64,000 bases of DNA from Croceitalea dokdonensis DOKDO 023 (GCF_001306415.1 NZ_LDJX01000001.1:496001-560000), one strand, 5' to 3'. Shown: positions 27,876 through 38,086, numbered from the stretch's first letter. The notes: generated by a model not told the origin, from the sequence alone. Translations and numbers: made by a program.

Positions 27876-29182
27876 TCTTCGGTCCAGAATTCAGGTTCAC
27901 TATTACTTCCTAGTTGCGTACAATCCCCGCAAACAGTGGGTACAAACGTAAAAGGACCAGGGCAGGCCCCAATGTTAGAGCCGTTGTTCCCTGTAAAACT
28001 GATTAATCCAAGATTTACCCTTTCAATAATAGACTGTGGGCAATTGTTCATGGAAAACCCCTGAAAGCAATAAGAAACATGTGACTCCGGTGCAGAGGTA
28101 GGGTTACAATTAAAGGGGAAGGGCGGCAAGGGCTCATTCGGATAAAAATCCGTATAGTTAAAAAACAATCGTTTCTTGGTGCTGGAAACCACATCAAAAA
28201 AACCTAAAACCGTACCACCAGTTCCCTCTTCCGAGAGGATGTTACCCTCTAAAAAGCCTGGTTGGACCTGGGAAAATATATTTCCGGTCTGGCTAAAGTT
28301 GTTGAGTTGCTCATAGAAACCAAAAGATGCTAAACCGGCAACCAATTGCTCCACTTCAATACTGTACCTGTGCGAAATGGCAAAATTATCCTTGGATATA
28401 AAACGGACCATAAATCTTTTGATTCCGCTCCCATTATCACCGGCCAATTGCGCCTGCACGATCCTATTTGAAACTTCTGTTCTATAACAAACACGTTCTT
28501 CCCGTGAGCGCTCCACAATGTCCAAATCATAGGTTGGGACGGGCAGCGCACATGGATCGTAATTGGTCAATTGAAACTGAAAAGGAGTCCAATTAGGCGC
28601 TATAATCTTATACGTTTCTTCATATTTGAACCTAAAATTTTCGGATACGCCCATCTCGCTAACATTGTCAATGAAAATTCCTATCCCTTCTTCCCCATCG
28701 TTATTAACTACCTTTTCCGCGTAAACGTTTTCTAAATTGGAGAATCCTTCTATTTGCATTGGTGTAGAAAAAAAACGTTGTCCGTTTGCGCGGATAACAC
28801 GTAATTGATAAGCTCTCCCTATTTCTGCGGCAAAGGGTTGGGCAGATTCATAAATTCCTGGCCCTATTTCATTAAAAGGGTAACGCAATCCTGCATCATC
28901 CTCTACCGTTACCTGTGCATTTTCCTCATAACGTACCAAATCCCTATCAATATCCCTAATTGGTGTAAAAGGATTGAACACGGAATCTATTTGGGTATCC
29001 AAAATAGTATCGATTTTAGAAAGCGTTATCCGCTGGTTCTTTAGTTCATTGGTGACCGTACCCTCAACAATTAAAATATTCTCAATATTGGTAACCACCT
29101 CGGTAATGCTAAGGTCTACCTCCTCCACGCAACTGCTTAGAAACAGTAGAAAACCAAAAACTAATCTATTTTTGCCAAACAT
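27872..29182 (-). CDS. DUF4249 family lipoprotein (copy 1 of 4)
   Basis: A 436-residue copy, first of the array, beginning MFGKNRLVFGFLLFLSSC (lipid Cys18). Blocks: NILIVEGTVTNE, VTVEDDAGLRYPFNEIGPGIY, RFKYEETYKIIAPNWTPF, ERVCY, SHRYSIEVEQ, SQVQPGFLEGNI, RLFFNYTDFYPNEPLPPF and CGDCTQLGSNSEPEFWTEE. It lies 170 bases downstream of the TonB receptor gene. That gap holds no gene that I can support; the array may be read from the receptor promoter or from a promoter within the gap. Confidence 0.87.
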   Translation of the reverse strand: MFGKNRLVFGFLLFLSSCVEEVDLSITEVVTNIENILIVEGTVTNELKNQRITLSKIDTILDTQIDSVFNPFTPIRDIDRDLVRYEENAQVTVEDDAGLRYPFNEIGPGIYESAQPFAAEIGRAYQLRVIRANGQRFFSTPMQIEGFSNLENVYAEKVVNNDGEEGIGIFIDNVSEMGVSENFRFKYEETYKIIAPNWTPFQFQLTNYDPCALPVPTYDLDIVERSREERVCYRTEVSNRIVQAQLAGDNGSGIKRFMVRFISKDNFAISHRYSIEVEQLVAGLASFGFYEQLNNFSQTGNIFSQVQPGFLEGNILSEEGTGGTVLGFFDVVSSTKKRLFFNYTDFYPNEPLPPFPFNCNPTSAPESHVSYCFQGFSMNNCPQSIIERVNLGLISFTGNNGSNIGACPGPFTFVPTVCGDCTQLGSNSEPEFWTEE

Positions 29183-29352
29183 ACCTCTTAAACTTTAAGG
29201 CCTAAACCCTTTACACTTGGGTTCACGCACTAAAATCATTTAATTTCACTGTATCTATTTGCATAATTTTTTTTACGCCTTGCCATTTTTAATTCCAAAT
29301 AAGCCACGGCAAGCGGTGTATCCCTCTGTTTTGGTCTAGGAAATCCATATGC

Positions 29353-32193
29353 TTAAAATTTAAAATTATAGGTTATGGAAGGAATAGGTATGGCAAATAT
29401 GGAGCTCTGTAATGCTTTTACCTCCCCATTTTCCGTAACAAAAAATACAGAATACGGATTATTTCTTCCCAAAACATTGTATACTGAAATTGTGACAAAA
29501 CTATGGGCCAATTTGTTCTTTTTGTGGTTTCCTTCAATATTTACCCCTAAATCAAGCCTATAGAAATCCGGTATCCTAAACGCATTGCGATCACTGAATG
29601 CGACAAAATCCGCATTATTAAATCTAAAAGTACCAATAGGATAGGTAACCGGCCGGCCTGTCTGGTACACAAAGTTGGCCGATACACTGTACCGTCTGCT
29701 AAACTTATAGTTGGTAATAAGGCTTACATCATGGGGCTTGTCAAAATTGGAGGCGAAAAAATCTCCATTATTGATACGGTTTTCACTAAACTCGCTATCA
29801 AATCTATAAAGCGATCGTGAATAGGTATAGCTTAACCAACCATTAAGGTCTCCCTTATTTTTCTTCAGCAAAAACTCCACGCCATAAGCTTTACCGTCAC
29901 CTTGTAGTACCTCGGTCTCCACATTTTCGTTCAGAAACAGGTCTGCACCCGTTTTAAAATCGAGCACGTTGTCCATACGCTTGTAATAACCTTCCAAACT
30001 TAACTCATACTCGTTGTCCTTAAAATTTTTGTAGAACCCCAAGGAAGCTTGGTACCCTTGTTGTGGTTGTATATTTAAATCTGAGAGTTTCCAGGTATCT
30101 ATTGGGGATACGGTGGTATTATTGGACAAAGTGTGCAGAAATTGGTACGAATTGTTGAAACTTGCCTTTACCGAAAAATCGGGAGCTAAAAGATACCGCC
30201 CAGCAACCCTAAATTCAGGCCCACCGTAGGTTTTCACCACTTCCCCAGCACTAAAATCCAAGGTGTCCAGAACGGTGGACTCATTTCTGGGCAACCCTTC
30301 TTGATAGGTCCTTTGGCTACCGGCACCCAAGGCTGCAAAAAAGGCATAGCGCACCCCTACATCCAATCGTAGTTTCTCATTGACATCAATTTGATCGCCA
30401 ACAAATAGGGCACCTTCCAAGGCCTGTTCCCTGTCTATAAAAACAGGCGCAATATCAGAGTCCCCACCTATTGGCTCAATGCTCCCGGGATTAACGGAAT
30501 ATAGTTTTGCAGAAACCCCGTAATCCAAAGAATTTGTATCGTTCAGACGGGTACGGAGTTTGTATTTCACCTCCGTTTCATTAATGGCATAGGCCAAGTC
30601 AAAATCCGTATTGGCGGTTCCGTCAAAATCTATTCCAAACCGGTAATCGCTATTGGCAAGCATTAAGGCGCCATTTGTTTTTTGATTGTATTGATGGTCC
30701 CAACGGGCAGAAAAAAGCCTATTGCTATAATTGTATAGAGAGTCTGAGGTTATACTAAAAGCATCCCTACTAAAATAAGCTGTAGCCTTTACCTCATTGT
30801 CCTGGTCTATTTTGTCATGGTATTTAATGATTCCATCAAAAAAGGAGGCATTACTATTGTTCAAAGATTCCTCATCCAGCGATCGTAAAATCCAATCGGC
30901 ATAAGCCCCACGGCCTCCAACCACTAGGGAGGACCGTTCTTTTTTGATTGGGATTTCCAATGCAAGATTACCGGTCACCGGTCCTATGGAACCCTCTCCT
31001 GAAAGTTCCTCAACATTGCCATTTTTAGTTCTAATATCGAATACGGATGATAAGCGCCCCCCAAACTCCATGGGAACGGCTCCTTTATATATCTCCACAC
31101 CTTCCGTGGTAAAAGGGTTTAAGGCTTGGAAAATACCAAAAAAGTGTTGTGGATTATAAATAACGGCATCATCCAACAGTACCAAGTTTTGGTCTGTTTT
31201 ACCCCCACGGACGTTGAGGCCGGTTGCTCCCTCCCCAGCGGAGGAAATACCGGGCAATGCTTTGGCTACCTGTAAAATATCGCGTTCACCGAGCACCAAC
31301 GGTATGTTCTTGGATGCCTCCGAGTTTATCTCTTCGCTTCCCGTGGTGGTGTCCTCTACATTTTTTGCTGCATCTGCCTCTACCACCACCTCATCCAACT
31401 GTTGCAACCCTTCCTCTAGAATTAAATTTAATTGTCCATTATTATACATGAGCACTTCTCGTTCCGTGGAGGCTATCCCCATTGCCCTGGCCGTAATTAT
31501 ATTATATCCGGCAGGCAGTTCCATGGAAAAATTGCCATTGATATCACTCACCGTGACAATGGAAGTGTTCTTGACCCTTAGCGCCAAATCTTGGATAGGC
31601 TCCCCAGTCCTTGCATTTAGTGCCTTTCCTCTTAGCACATAGGTATTTTTAAGATTATTGGGGTCGCTCTTACCTATTTTTAAAACGCCATAATCCTTAT
31701 TGGTGCGTCTTACATCATTATTGTAAAATGTTGGTGGTGGTAAACCAACAGACCGCTCCTCATTTTTGCCCACGGCCATCCCGCCATCCTCCCTACCAAA
31801 AAAGAACTGGGGCAGCTCCTTATAAATAATGGTATTCTCTAGAAGTACGATGCTATTCTCCGAGGTTTTAAAAAAATTGAGTTCTGTATTAGCAAGAATT
31901 TTAGTTAAGGCTTCATCCATGGTGATGTCCTTAAATTCAACGGTTATGGAATCCGATGCTATCCAATCCTCCAAAAAATAAAAACGGTATGGGGTTTTTG
32001 CCTCTAGGTCATTAAGCACGGTTTGCAGTGCGGTGGCGGTATAACTTCCTGAAATTTTTAAACTGTCCTGGCCGCGTACGTTTACGGAAAAAGAAAGAAC
32101 CAAAATAAAGACGAATAGCGCCGGCCGACTGACTGAAAAGTTACCAGGCCTAAGTGGATTTAACAACTTTGGCCAATAGAAAGGATGGTACAT
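29353..32193 (-). CDS. TonB-dependent outer-membrane receptor with STN and carboxypeptidase-regulatory-like domains
   Basis: A 946-residue outer-membrane transporter. After a signal peptide (cleavage near VRGQ, residue ~41) come an STN domain (ISGSYTATALQTVLNDLEA...YRFYF, ITMDEALTKIL), a carboxypeptidase-regulatory-like beta domain (LRGKALNARTGEPIQDLALRV...VSDINGNF), a plug (VALP-type LQVAKALPGISS, LNVRGGKTDQNLVLLDDAVIYNP) and a long beta-barrel ending in a C-terminal Phe (PSITYNFKF). STN domains normally signal to a FecR anti-sigma factor, but none is encoded nearby. It leads the DUF4249 array. The ligand is unknown. Confidence 0.92.
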   Translation of the reverse strand: MYHPFYWPKLLNPLRPGNFSVSRPALFVFILVLSFSVNVRGQDSLKISGSYTATALQTVLNDLEAKTPYRFYFLEDWIASDSITVEFKDITMDEALTKILANTELNFFKTSENSIVLLENTIIYKELPQFFFGREDGGMAVGKNEERSVGLPPPTFYNNDVRRTNKDYGVLKIGKSDPNNLKNTYVLRGKALNARTGEPIQDLALRVKNTSIVTVSDINGNFSMELPAGYNIITARAMGIASTEREVLMYNNGQLNLILEEGLQQLDEVVVEADAAKNVEDTTTGSEEINSEASKNIPLVLGERDILQVAKALPGISSAGEGATGLNVRGGKTDQNLVLLDDAVIYNPQHFFGIFQALNPFTTEGVEIYKGAVPMEFGGRLSSVFDIRTKNGNVEELSGEGSIGPVTGNLALEIPIKKERSSLVVGGRGAYADWILRSLDEESLNNSNASFFDGIIKYHDKIDQDNEVKATAYFSRDAFSITSDSLYNYSNRLFSARWDHQYNQKTNGALMLANSDYRFGIDFDGTANTDFDLAYAINETEVKYKLRTRLNDTNSLDYGVSAKLYSVNPGSIEPIGGDSDIAPVFIDREQALEGALFVGDQIDVNEKLRLDVGVRYAFFAALGAGSQRTYQEGLPRNESTVLDTLDFSAGEVVKTYGGPEFRVAGRYLLAPDFSVKASFNNSYQFLHTLSNNTTVSPIDTWKLSDLNIQPQQGYQASLGFYKNFKDNEYELSLEGYYKRMDNVLDFKTGADLFLNENVETEVLQGDGKAYGVEFLLKKNKGDLNGWLSYTYSRSLYRFDSEFSENRINNGDFFASNFDKPHDVSLITNYKFSRRYSVSANFVYQTGRPVTYPIGTFRFNNADFVAFSDRNAFRIPDFYRLDLGVNIEGNHKKNKLAHSFVTISVYNVLGRNNPYSVFFVTENGEVKALQSSIFAIPIPSITYNFKF

Positions 32194-32212
32194 AAAGAAG
32201 GTCTATTTAGTC

Positions 32213-32240
32213 CAAGAATATACAAAAGAATCTAGACCAA
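32213..32240 (-). promoter_or_regulatory. candidate promoter of the TonB receptor/DUF4249 operon
   Basis: On the minus strand TTG (32238-32240), a 17-base spacer and TATTCTTG (32213-32220) fit the Bacteroidota pattern TTG-N17-23-TAnnTTTG with one mismatch in the -7 box. The ATG of the receptor is about 20 bases downstream, giving a very short leader. Confidence 0.4.
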
Positions 32241-32265
32241 CCGTAACTTTAAACTTTGAATTTGA

Positions 32266-34659
32266 TTATTTAGGAGCAAATAGCAAAATATCTGTACTTT
32301 CCCTGATAATCTCTTCCTTGTTCATCATCATTTTTCTGAATTCCCCATTGACGTATAGCAGCGCTTGGTCTTTGTAATGCTTGCTCAACGGATTGCCAGA
32401 TTGTCCCGTGGGTAAAATACTAATGCTATTTTCAATATCCGAAAAGTCGATAATTCTGCGGGTAGAAGGGCCAACGGTTACCTTATAAAATCCGGTATCA
32501 TCATACCCAAAAGATAGGTTATTGATTACTTCCCTGCTTCCATGAATGGGAAAGGGTCCTACGTTAAAATAGGTTCGGAGACTTTCTACCTGCCCAATAG
32601 GGTGCTCATGTTCCACGGTATGGACTTTATCCCACGTCCATTCGTCAGGATTTGGCCCAAAATCCTCCACTAAAGACTCCCAAGCTTCCTTGAAGGATAC
32701 GGTAGCGATGCTCGCTTTATCTTCCTTAACATCTGGAGTGTTGATGTTATCCCACCATGGAGAATGGTCCTTTTTAGCAATATGGGCAATCTGACGTTTG
32801 AATAGATGGGTTTTCAAAAAATCCTGAAAAAGCCCCTCACCCATTTCATCTTCAAAAATATTTTTGACCACCCGATATTCGGCACGGTGATACAAGGTTG
32901 CAGCGGTGCTGTTTAGTTGGTAACTACCGTCCCAATTTTTTAACAAGTCCATTTGTTTCGTTTGTTCTGGAGACAACTCCTTGATGTCTACCAAGCGAAT
33001 CATTTCTGCTACCAGGCTTGGGTTTACAGATGATGTTACGTCCAAAATCATTTTAGCGGCCTCTGATTTATCCCATTTGTCTTTTCCTTCCAATAAGGAC
33101 ACAATACGCTTTGCCCTGTTTTCCGGCAGATAATATCCTGGCACCAATTTACCGTTAACGGAATCTGGCTGGTTGTTGGCGGAATAAACGTATTGCCATG
33201 GGGGATTTACGGCACTTGGGTTTTCCGAAAAATCCAGATAGTTCAAAGGTTGCTCGTTTGCTACAGCCCCATTGAGGATAAATTTGGTGGATAGGCTGTC
33301 CGGCATTTCAAAAAGCTTGGCCGTTGCCCACCATGCCACATTACCCTCGGCATCACCATACATGATATTAAGGCCAGGTGCATGTATTTTGGGCAAGGCC
33401 TTTTTAAACTCCTCCATATTGGTAGCATGGGTCATTCCATAGAGGGCATCCATAACCTGATTATCCAACTGTGTATAGACCCAGGATACAGCTATGGGAC
33501 GCTCACTGTAAAGTTGTTTGGAGACCCCGTTTAAAAGGGGCCCGTTCTTTGTTTTTTTAAATTGAAACTCCACATCCTCCCCATCTTTTACCTTAATGGT
33601 TTTGGTCACAATTTCAAAAGAGGCATAACCAGCTGCGGTTTTGTATTTAGTACTATCGGATGGATGGTACTCCTCAAAATAAAAATTAATGTCGTCGTTT
33701 TGAAACATGGTCAACCCATAGGCCAAATTCCTATCGTGACCCAATAATGGAAAGGGAATCCCGGCAATATGGTAGCCGTATTTCTCATAATTTTTTGCAG
33801 TCACATGGGCCTCATACCAAACGGATGGTTGTGCAAAACCTATATGTGGGTCGTTAGCCAAGATTACCTTCCCATTTTTTGTTTTTTCTGGTGCCAGTAC
33901 CCAACTATTACTGCCCACAAACTGTGGAACTGGCAATTTCTCAAGAAGTTGGGTAACCTGGGCAGTTACCGAGGCAGAAACAGAATCCCTTGATGGAAGT
34001 TTATAGTTTTTGATCCAGGTAGAGCTGGTATCCGAGGTAATGGCCAAATCTTGGATGTACCCATCACCAAGTTTATTTCGCAATTCGGTTAACAATGGAT
34101 CGGTTTTATGGCCCATCGCAAAGCTAAAAGCCATATATCCAATGGTATTGTACACATCCTCTAGCTGAAATGGTGTCTTGTCCAGTCCCGTTAGGTAAAA
34201 TTCCACTGGAGTGGGGCCTTTATCCACAAACGCGTTAATCCCATCTAAATAGGCCTGCGCCAGTTGCACCGTTTTACTATCCATATCCAAATGGGACATG
34301 GTTTTGTTGGTATGCTCATCGATGCCCAAGGTGAGCATAAACATGTCCGTTTCTACCAAATCTGCCCCAAAAACAGCAGATAACCGGCCCTTGGCAATAC
34401 GCCTAAGTAGCTCCATCTGCCACAAACGATCTTGTGCATGCACGTAACCTAGAGCCCTAAGGGCATCTTCCTCTGTTTCCCCGTAAATATGGGGAATTCC
34501 GTAAGCATCAAAATATACGCTCACATCAGCAGTTAAATCCGTAAGTTCTTGCTCACCGGAGTAGGTAGGCGTAAGCGAGTTGATAAAAACCAAACCAATA
34601 AAAACAAACAAAACAACCGCTATAAGCAGACCTACAAGGATTTTTTTTAACAGCTTCAT
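32266..34659 (-). CDS. penicillin acylase family protein (Ntn hydrolase)
   Basis: A 797-residue member of the S45 peptidase/penicillin acylase family, which also includes acyl-homoserine-lactone acylases. An N-terminal hydrophobic anchor or signal (KKILVGLLIAVVLFVFIGLVF) is followed by the alpha chain (VYFDAYGIPHIYGETEEDALRALGYVHAQDRLWQMELLRR split by short spans) and the autocleavage site FVGSNSW, where Ser250 would become the N-terminal nucleophile of the beta chain. The conserved NDPHIG and APGLNIMYGDAEGNVAWW blocks follow. So the precursor should self-process and act in the periplasm. The amide substrate is not known. Confidence 0.9.
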   Translation of the reverse strand: MKLLKKILVGLLIAVVLFVFIGLVFINSLTPTYSGEQELTDLTADVSVYFDAYGIPHIYGETEEDALRALGYVHAQDRLWQMELLRRIAKGRLSAVFGADLVETDMFMLTLGIDEHTNKTMSHLDMDSKTVQLAQAYLDGINAFVDKGPTPVEFYLTGLDKTPFQLEDVYNTIGYMAFSFAMGHKTDPLLTELRNKLGDGYIQDLAITSDTSSTWIKNYKLPSRDSVSASVTAQVTQLLEKLPVPQFVGSNSWVLAPEKTKNGKVILANDPHIGFAQPSVWYEAHVTAKNYEKYGYHIAGIPFPLLGHDRNLAYGLTMFQNDDINFYFEEYHPSDSTKYKTAAGYASFEIVTKTIKVKDGEDVEFQFKKTKNGPLLNGVSKQLYSERPIAVSWVYTQLDNQVMDALYGMTHATNMEEFKKALPKIHAPGLNIMYGDAEGNVAWWATAKLFEMPDSLSTKFILNGAVANEQPLNYLDFSENPSAVNPPWQYVYSANNQPDSVNGKLVPGYYLPENRAKRIVSLLEGKDKWDKSEAAKMILDVTSSVNPSLVAEMIRLVDIKELSPEQTKQMDLLKNWDGSYQLNSTAATLYHRAEYRVVKNIFEDEMGEGLFQDFLKTHLFKRQIAHIAKKDHSPWWDNINTPDVKEDKASIATVSFKEAWESLVEDFGPNPDEWTWDKVHTVEHEHPIGQVESLRTYFNVGPFPIHGSREVINNLSFGYDDTGFYKVTVGPSTRRIIDFSDIENSISILPTGQSGNPLSKHYKDQALLYVNGEFRKMMMNKEEIIRESTDILLFAPK

Positions 34660-34802
34660 GAGGGAAAATTAGTTGTGTCCTAAAATTACGCCAATTCTAC
34701 AGAAATTGCTTAGGTAAACCCAAATTCAATTTAAGTTTATGGAAGGCAATGGTATTGGAGCACTAAAACCAGTTCCATAGTATTTGCCTTAGAAGTCCAA
34801 TG

Positions 34803-36791
34803 TTATTTCTTTGGCTCAAAAACTGCGAGCCCCTTACGCAGCCAAGCTCCATAGGTAGCTACATCCACATATTGCACGGCATGGTTCAAAATTTCCAAAT
34901 CAGGACTCAGAAGTACGTAGTAGGGTTGTGAGGCGGCGTTAAAGTTTATGGTCTGGAAGGTGCCCCATTTCTGACCAATGGTTTCTATGCGCTTAATTCT
35001 TCCACTAGGATATTGAAACTGAAATTGATCGTCTTTGGCCAAAGGCTTTCTATCATCCACATAAAGTGAAATTAACACATAATCTTCATTGATCAAAGGA
35101 AAAATAGCCGGGTCACTCCAAACATTTTCCTCCATCCTACGGCAGTTTACACAGGCCCAACCGGTAAAATCCAATAAGATAGGTTTTTGGTTGGCCTTGG
35201 CGTAGGCAACCCCTTCTTCAAAATCCTTAAAGCAGTTAAGTCCAAGAGGGCAATCACTTTTAGATTGCTGATAACTATAAAAATCCGGGGGTGGAAAACC
35301 GCTTAAGACTTTTAAATCCAATACTTTGAACAATCCAAGGGAAAGATAGACCACTACCCCTATGCTTACTACTGCCATGGCTTTCCTTGCAACCGATAAT
35401 TTTGCCCGGGGGCCATCATGCGGAAATCTTAATATGCCCAATAAGTACAGCGTTAGCAGTACAAAAAGAACTATCCAGATACCTAGGAAGAGTTCTCTCT
35501 TAAGAATTCCCCAGTTGCCCACCAAGTCTGCGTTGGAGAGAAATTTAAAGGCCAGCGCCAATTCCAAAAAGCCCAGAACTACCTTAACGGTGGTCATCCA
35601 GCCGCCAGATTTGGGCAGGCTGTTTAACCAAGCGGGAAACAGGGCAAACAACATAAACGGCAAGGCCAATGCCAGACCAAAACCTGTCATGCCCGCAGTA
35701 AGATTGGTAGCAACCTCACCCTCTGCCAAAGTAGTGCTCCCCAGTAATCCGCCCAATATGGGGCCAGTACAGGAGAAGGAAACTATGGCCAACGTGGTTG
35801 CCATAAAAAAGATGCCCAAGGCGCCACCAACCTTATTGGAAGCAGCATCCATCTTATTGGCCCAGGAACTGGGAAGGGTAAGCTCATAATACCCAAAAAA
35901 AGAAAATGCAAAAACAACAAAAATGACAAAGAACAATATGTTTAGCCAAATGTTGGTAGCAATGGTGTTGAGTATCTGTGAATCTACAGAATCAAACAAA
36001 TGAAATGGAAGACTTAACAAAAAGTAGATTAAGGTGATAAAAAGACCGTAGAGCAGCGCATTGGCCACCCCTTTACCTTTGGTATGTGATTGTTTCGTAA
36101 AAAACGACACCGTTAACGGTATCATTGGAAACACGCAAGGGGTAAACAGAGCGATAAATCCTCCCAAGAAACCCAGGCTAAAAATCAACCATAACTGGGA
36201 TGTCCCTTCTTGGTCATCCCTACTGCTTTCATTCAGGATTTCCTTATTTTTTAAATTGAGCTTTAACGCTTTGGTCATGGACAAGCTGCGTTCATCTAAA
36301 GTGCCCTTTGTTGGTGAAGCGTCAACAGTGGAACCGTCCAATGCTATGTTAAAAACCTCCTCTTTTAAAATACAGACTTCCTTGCAAATTTGGTAATACA
36401 AGACCACTTCTATTTGATTTACCTCTGGACGTAGGCGCTTGATGCGTTGTTTAAAAAGAGCCTTTTCCTTAAAAAAAGTTTCCTCTACATCAAATACCTC
36501 TGTATACTTTTTGTAGGTTTTCCCTTCTTCGGTGGGTCCCAACAAGGCATAATCCTCACCTGCCTTTTTAAACTCAAACTCACTTGGCATAGAGCCCCCT
36601 TCCGCAGTATAAAGCGAGTAAATAAACCATTCTTCCTTGATATCTGCCTCAAAGATGAGGTGGTATTCCTCGTTTCCCAGCGAGTTAACGCTATGTTTCC
36701 AACTGGCAGGCTGTTCTTCTGTTTGGGCAAAAACACCAAAACTGGTTAGCAAAGCAAAGCTTATGCCTAAAAACGTTATCACTCTTCCCAT
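34803..36791 (-). CDS. dsbD: DsbD-like thiol:disulfide reductase
   Basis: A 662-residue inner-membrane protein that passes electrons from cytoplasmic thioredoxin to the periplasm. Domains in order: signal peptide (MGRVITFLGISFALLTSFGVFAQ without the last residues), N-terminal immunoglobulin-like DsbD domain with Cys136 and Cys140, eight-helix membrane domain with redox Cys219 (TPCVFPMIP) and Cys341 (SFSCTGPILGG), and a C-terminal thioredoxin domain with the motif WACVNC (Cys547, Cys550). All six expected redox cysteines are present. The start overlaps the end of tilS by 13 bases. Confidence 0.92.
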   Translation of the reverse strand: MGRVITFLGISFALLTSFGVFAQTEEQPASWKHSVNSLGNEEYHLIFEADIKEEWFIYSLYTAEGGSMPSEFEFKKAGEDYALLGPTEEGKTYKKYTEVFDVEETFFKEKALFKQRIKRLRPEVNQIEVVLYYQICKEVCILKEEVFNIALDGSTVDASPTKGTLDERSLSMTKALKLNLKNKEILNESSRDDQEGTSQLWLIFSLGFLGGFIALFTPCVFPMIPLTVSFFTKQSHTKGKGVANALLYGLFITLIYFLLSLPFHLFDSVDSQILNTIATNIWLNILFFVIFVVFAFSFFGYYELTLPSSWANKMDAASNKVGGALGIFFMATTLAIVSFSCTGPILGGLLGSTTLAEGEVATNLTAGMTGFGLALALPFMLFALFPAWLNSLPKSGGWMTTVKVVLGFLELALAFKFLSNADLVGNWGILKRELFLGIWIVLFVLLTLYLLGILRFPHDGPRAKLSVARKAMAVVSIGVVVYLSLGLFKVLDLKVLSGFPPPDFYSYQQSKSDCPLGLNCFKDFEEGVAYAKANQKPILLDFTGWACVNCRRMEENVWSDPAIFPLINEDYVLISLYVDDRKPLAKDDQFQFQYPSGRIKRIETIGQKWGTFQTINFNAASQPYYVLLSPDLEILNHAVQYVDVATYGAWLRKGLAVFEPKK

Positions 36792-38086
36792 GTTATTTTC
36801 AGTATGTTTTTGGTTCCAAAGGTTACTTTAAAACGATTATCCGCCCTGCGGCCCACCAACCAGACCACTGCTCCGGCAGAGCAGAGTAACCATTGGTTCT
36901 TCTTTTCAAAACCATTTACTTTTTCGTCCTTTAAAAATTTGGAGACCTTTTTTTTTCCGTTCATCCCAAAGGGATAAAAATAGTCGCCTTTTTGTCGCTT
37001 TCTTAACACTAACGGATAACTCAACAAATCCTTATCCACATAGGCAACATTCCTATGGGTTTCCCCAATTTCGGATACCAAAGAAAATCGCATGGCCATC
37101 GGCCCCAAAAAATAAGCTTTACTGTCTTGGATGTGGTGTTCAATTTCCTTATCATCCTTAAGCTCTGCAAGTAATAGATGATTCCTATCCTTTAAAAGTC
37201 TATGGCTTTTGGATTGTATTACCTTTCCGGTGTCCGCATGTAACAAGGCGGTTACATCTTCCCAAGCGGTAAAGCCAAACTCTTTAAACAACAAATGCAT
37301 ATAAGCCTTGGCCGGCCTTAATTTTTGCAGCTCATTAACGGATATCCTTACCGCATTCCTTTCTGCAACAAAAAGGGAGGCTTGCAACCGCAGCCGTGTA
37401 CTTTTAAGTACGTCCTGAGCTTCTTGCAAATGGTTGATGCTCTGTTGAAACGCCAACATAAAACTTGGGATTGAGCTTTTTAGCTGTGGAACAATATTAT
37501 GCCGAATTCCATTTCGTAAATATTTGGTGTTGAGATTACTACTATCTTCCCGCCATTGGAGTTGTTTGCCCCTGGCAAATTTTTGAAGTTCCTCTTTACT
37601 AAATGGAAGTAAGGGCCTTATGATTTGGCCATTTTTTTCGGGGATTCCGGTTAAGCCCTTAAGACCCGATGCTCTGGAAAGATTAATTAGGAAAGTCTCC
37701 AAAACATCATCTGCATGGTGGGCGGTAAGCAGGTAACCATAGGATTCCTCTTGCATGATTTGGGCAAACCATTCATACCGTAACTTTCTGGCAATCATTT
37801 GAATGGAACCGTTATTTGCTTTTTTGGTTTCTCTGGTATTAAAAGATTTGCAATGTAGTTTCACTCCCTTTTCCGCAGCCCATTGTTTTACAAATGTCTC
37901 GTCCCCATCGCTCTCTGTCCCACGTAAATGGAAATTGCAATGGGCAAGGGCGATATTATAGCCAGAATAGAGACACAAAGCCGCAAGAACGGTGCTGTCC
38001 AAACCACCGCTGAAAGCTACCAATAAGGCATCTTCCTTAGTGACTTGAAAAGTCTTTTGCATATGTGCCTGAAATGCCTCTAGCAT
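36779..38086 (-). CDS. tilS: tRNA(Ile)-lysidine synthase
   Basis: TilS attaches lysine to C34 of the CAU-anticodon tRNA-Ile so that it reads AUA; it is essential in most bacteria. The 435-residue protein has the PP-loop ATP motif SGGLDST at residues 26-32, the HCNFHLRG and TAHHADDVLETFLINLSRASG blocks of the catalytic domain, and the C-terminal substrate-binding domain ending in KVSKFLKDEKVNGFEK. It overlaps the dsbD-like start and lies 9 bases after pabB, forming a compact pabB-tilS-dsbD run. Confidence 0.94.
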   Translation of the reverse strand: MLEAFQAHMQKTFQVTKEDALLVAFSGGLDSTVLAALCLYSGYNIALAHCNFHLRGTESDGDETFVKQWAAEKGVKLHCKSFNTRETKKANNGSIQMIARKLRYEWFAQIMQEESYGYLLTAHHADDVLETFLINLSRASGLKGLTGIPEKNGQIIRPLLPFSKEELQKFARGKQLQWREDSSNLNTKYLRNGIRHNIVPQLKSSIPSFMLAFQQSINHLQEAQDVLKSTRLRLQASLFVAERNAVRISVNELQKLRPAKAYMHLLFKEFGFTAWEDVTALLHADTGKVIQSKSHRLLKDRNHLLLAELKDDKEIEHHIQDSKAYFLGPMAMRFSLVSEIGETHRNVAYVDKDLLSYPLVLRKRQKGDYFYPFGMNGKKKVSKFLKDEKVNGFEKKNQWLLCSAGAVVWLVGRRADNRFKVTFGTKNILKITWEE

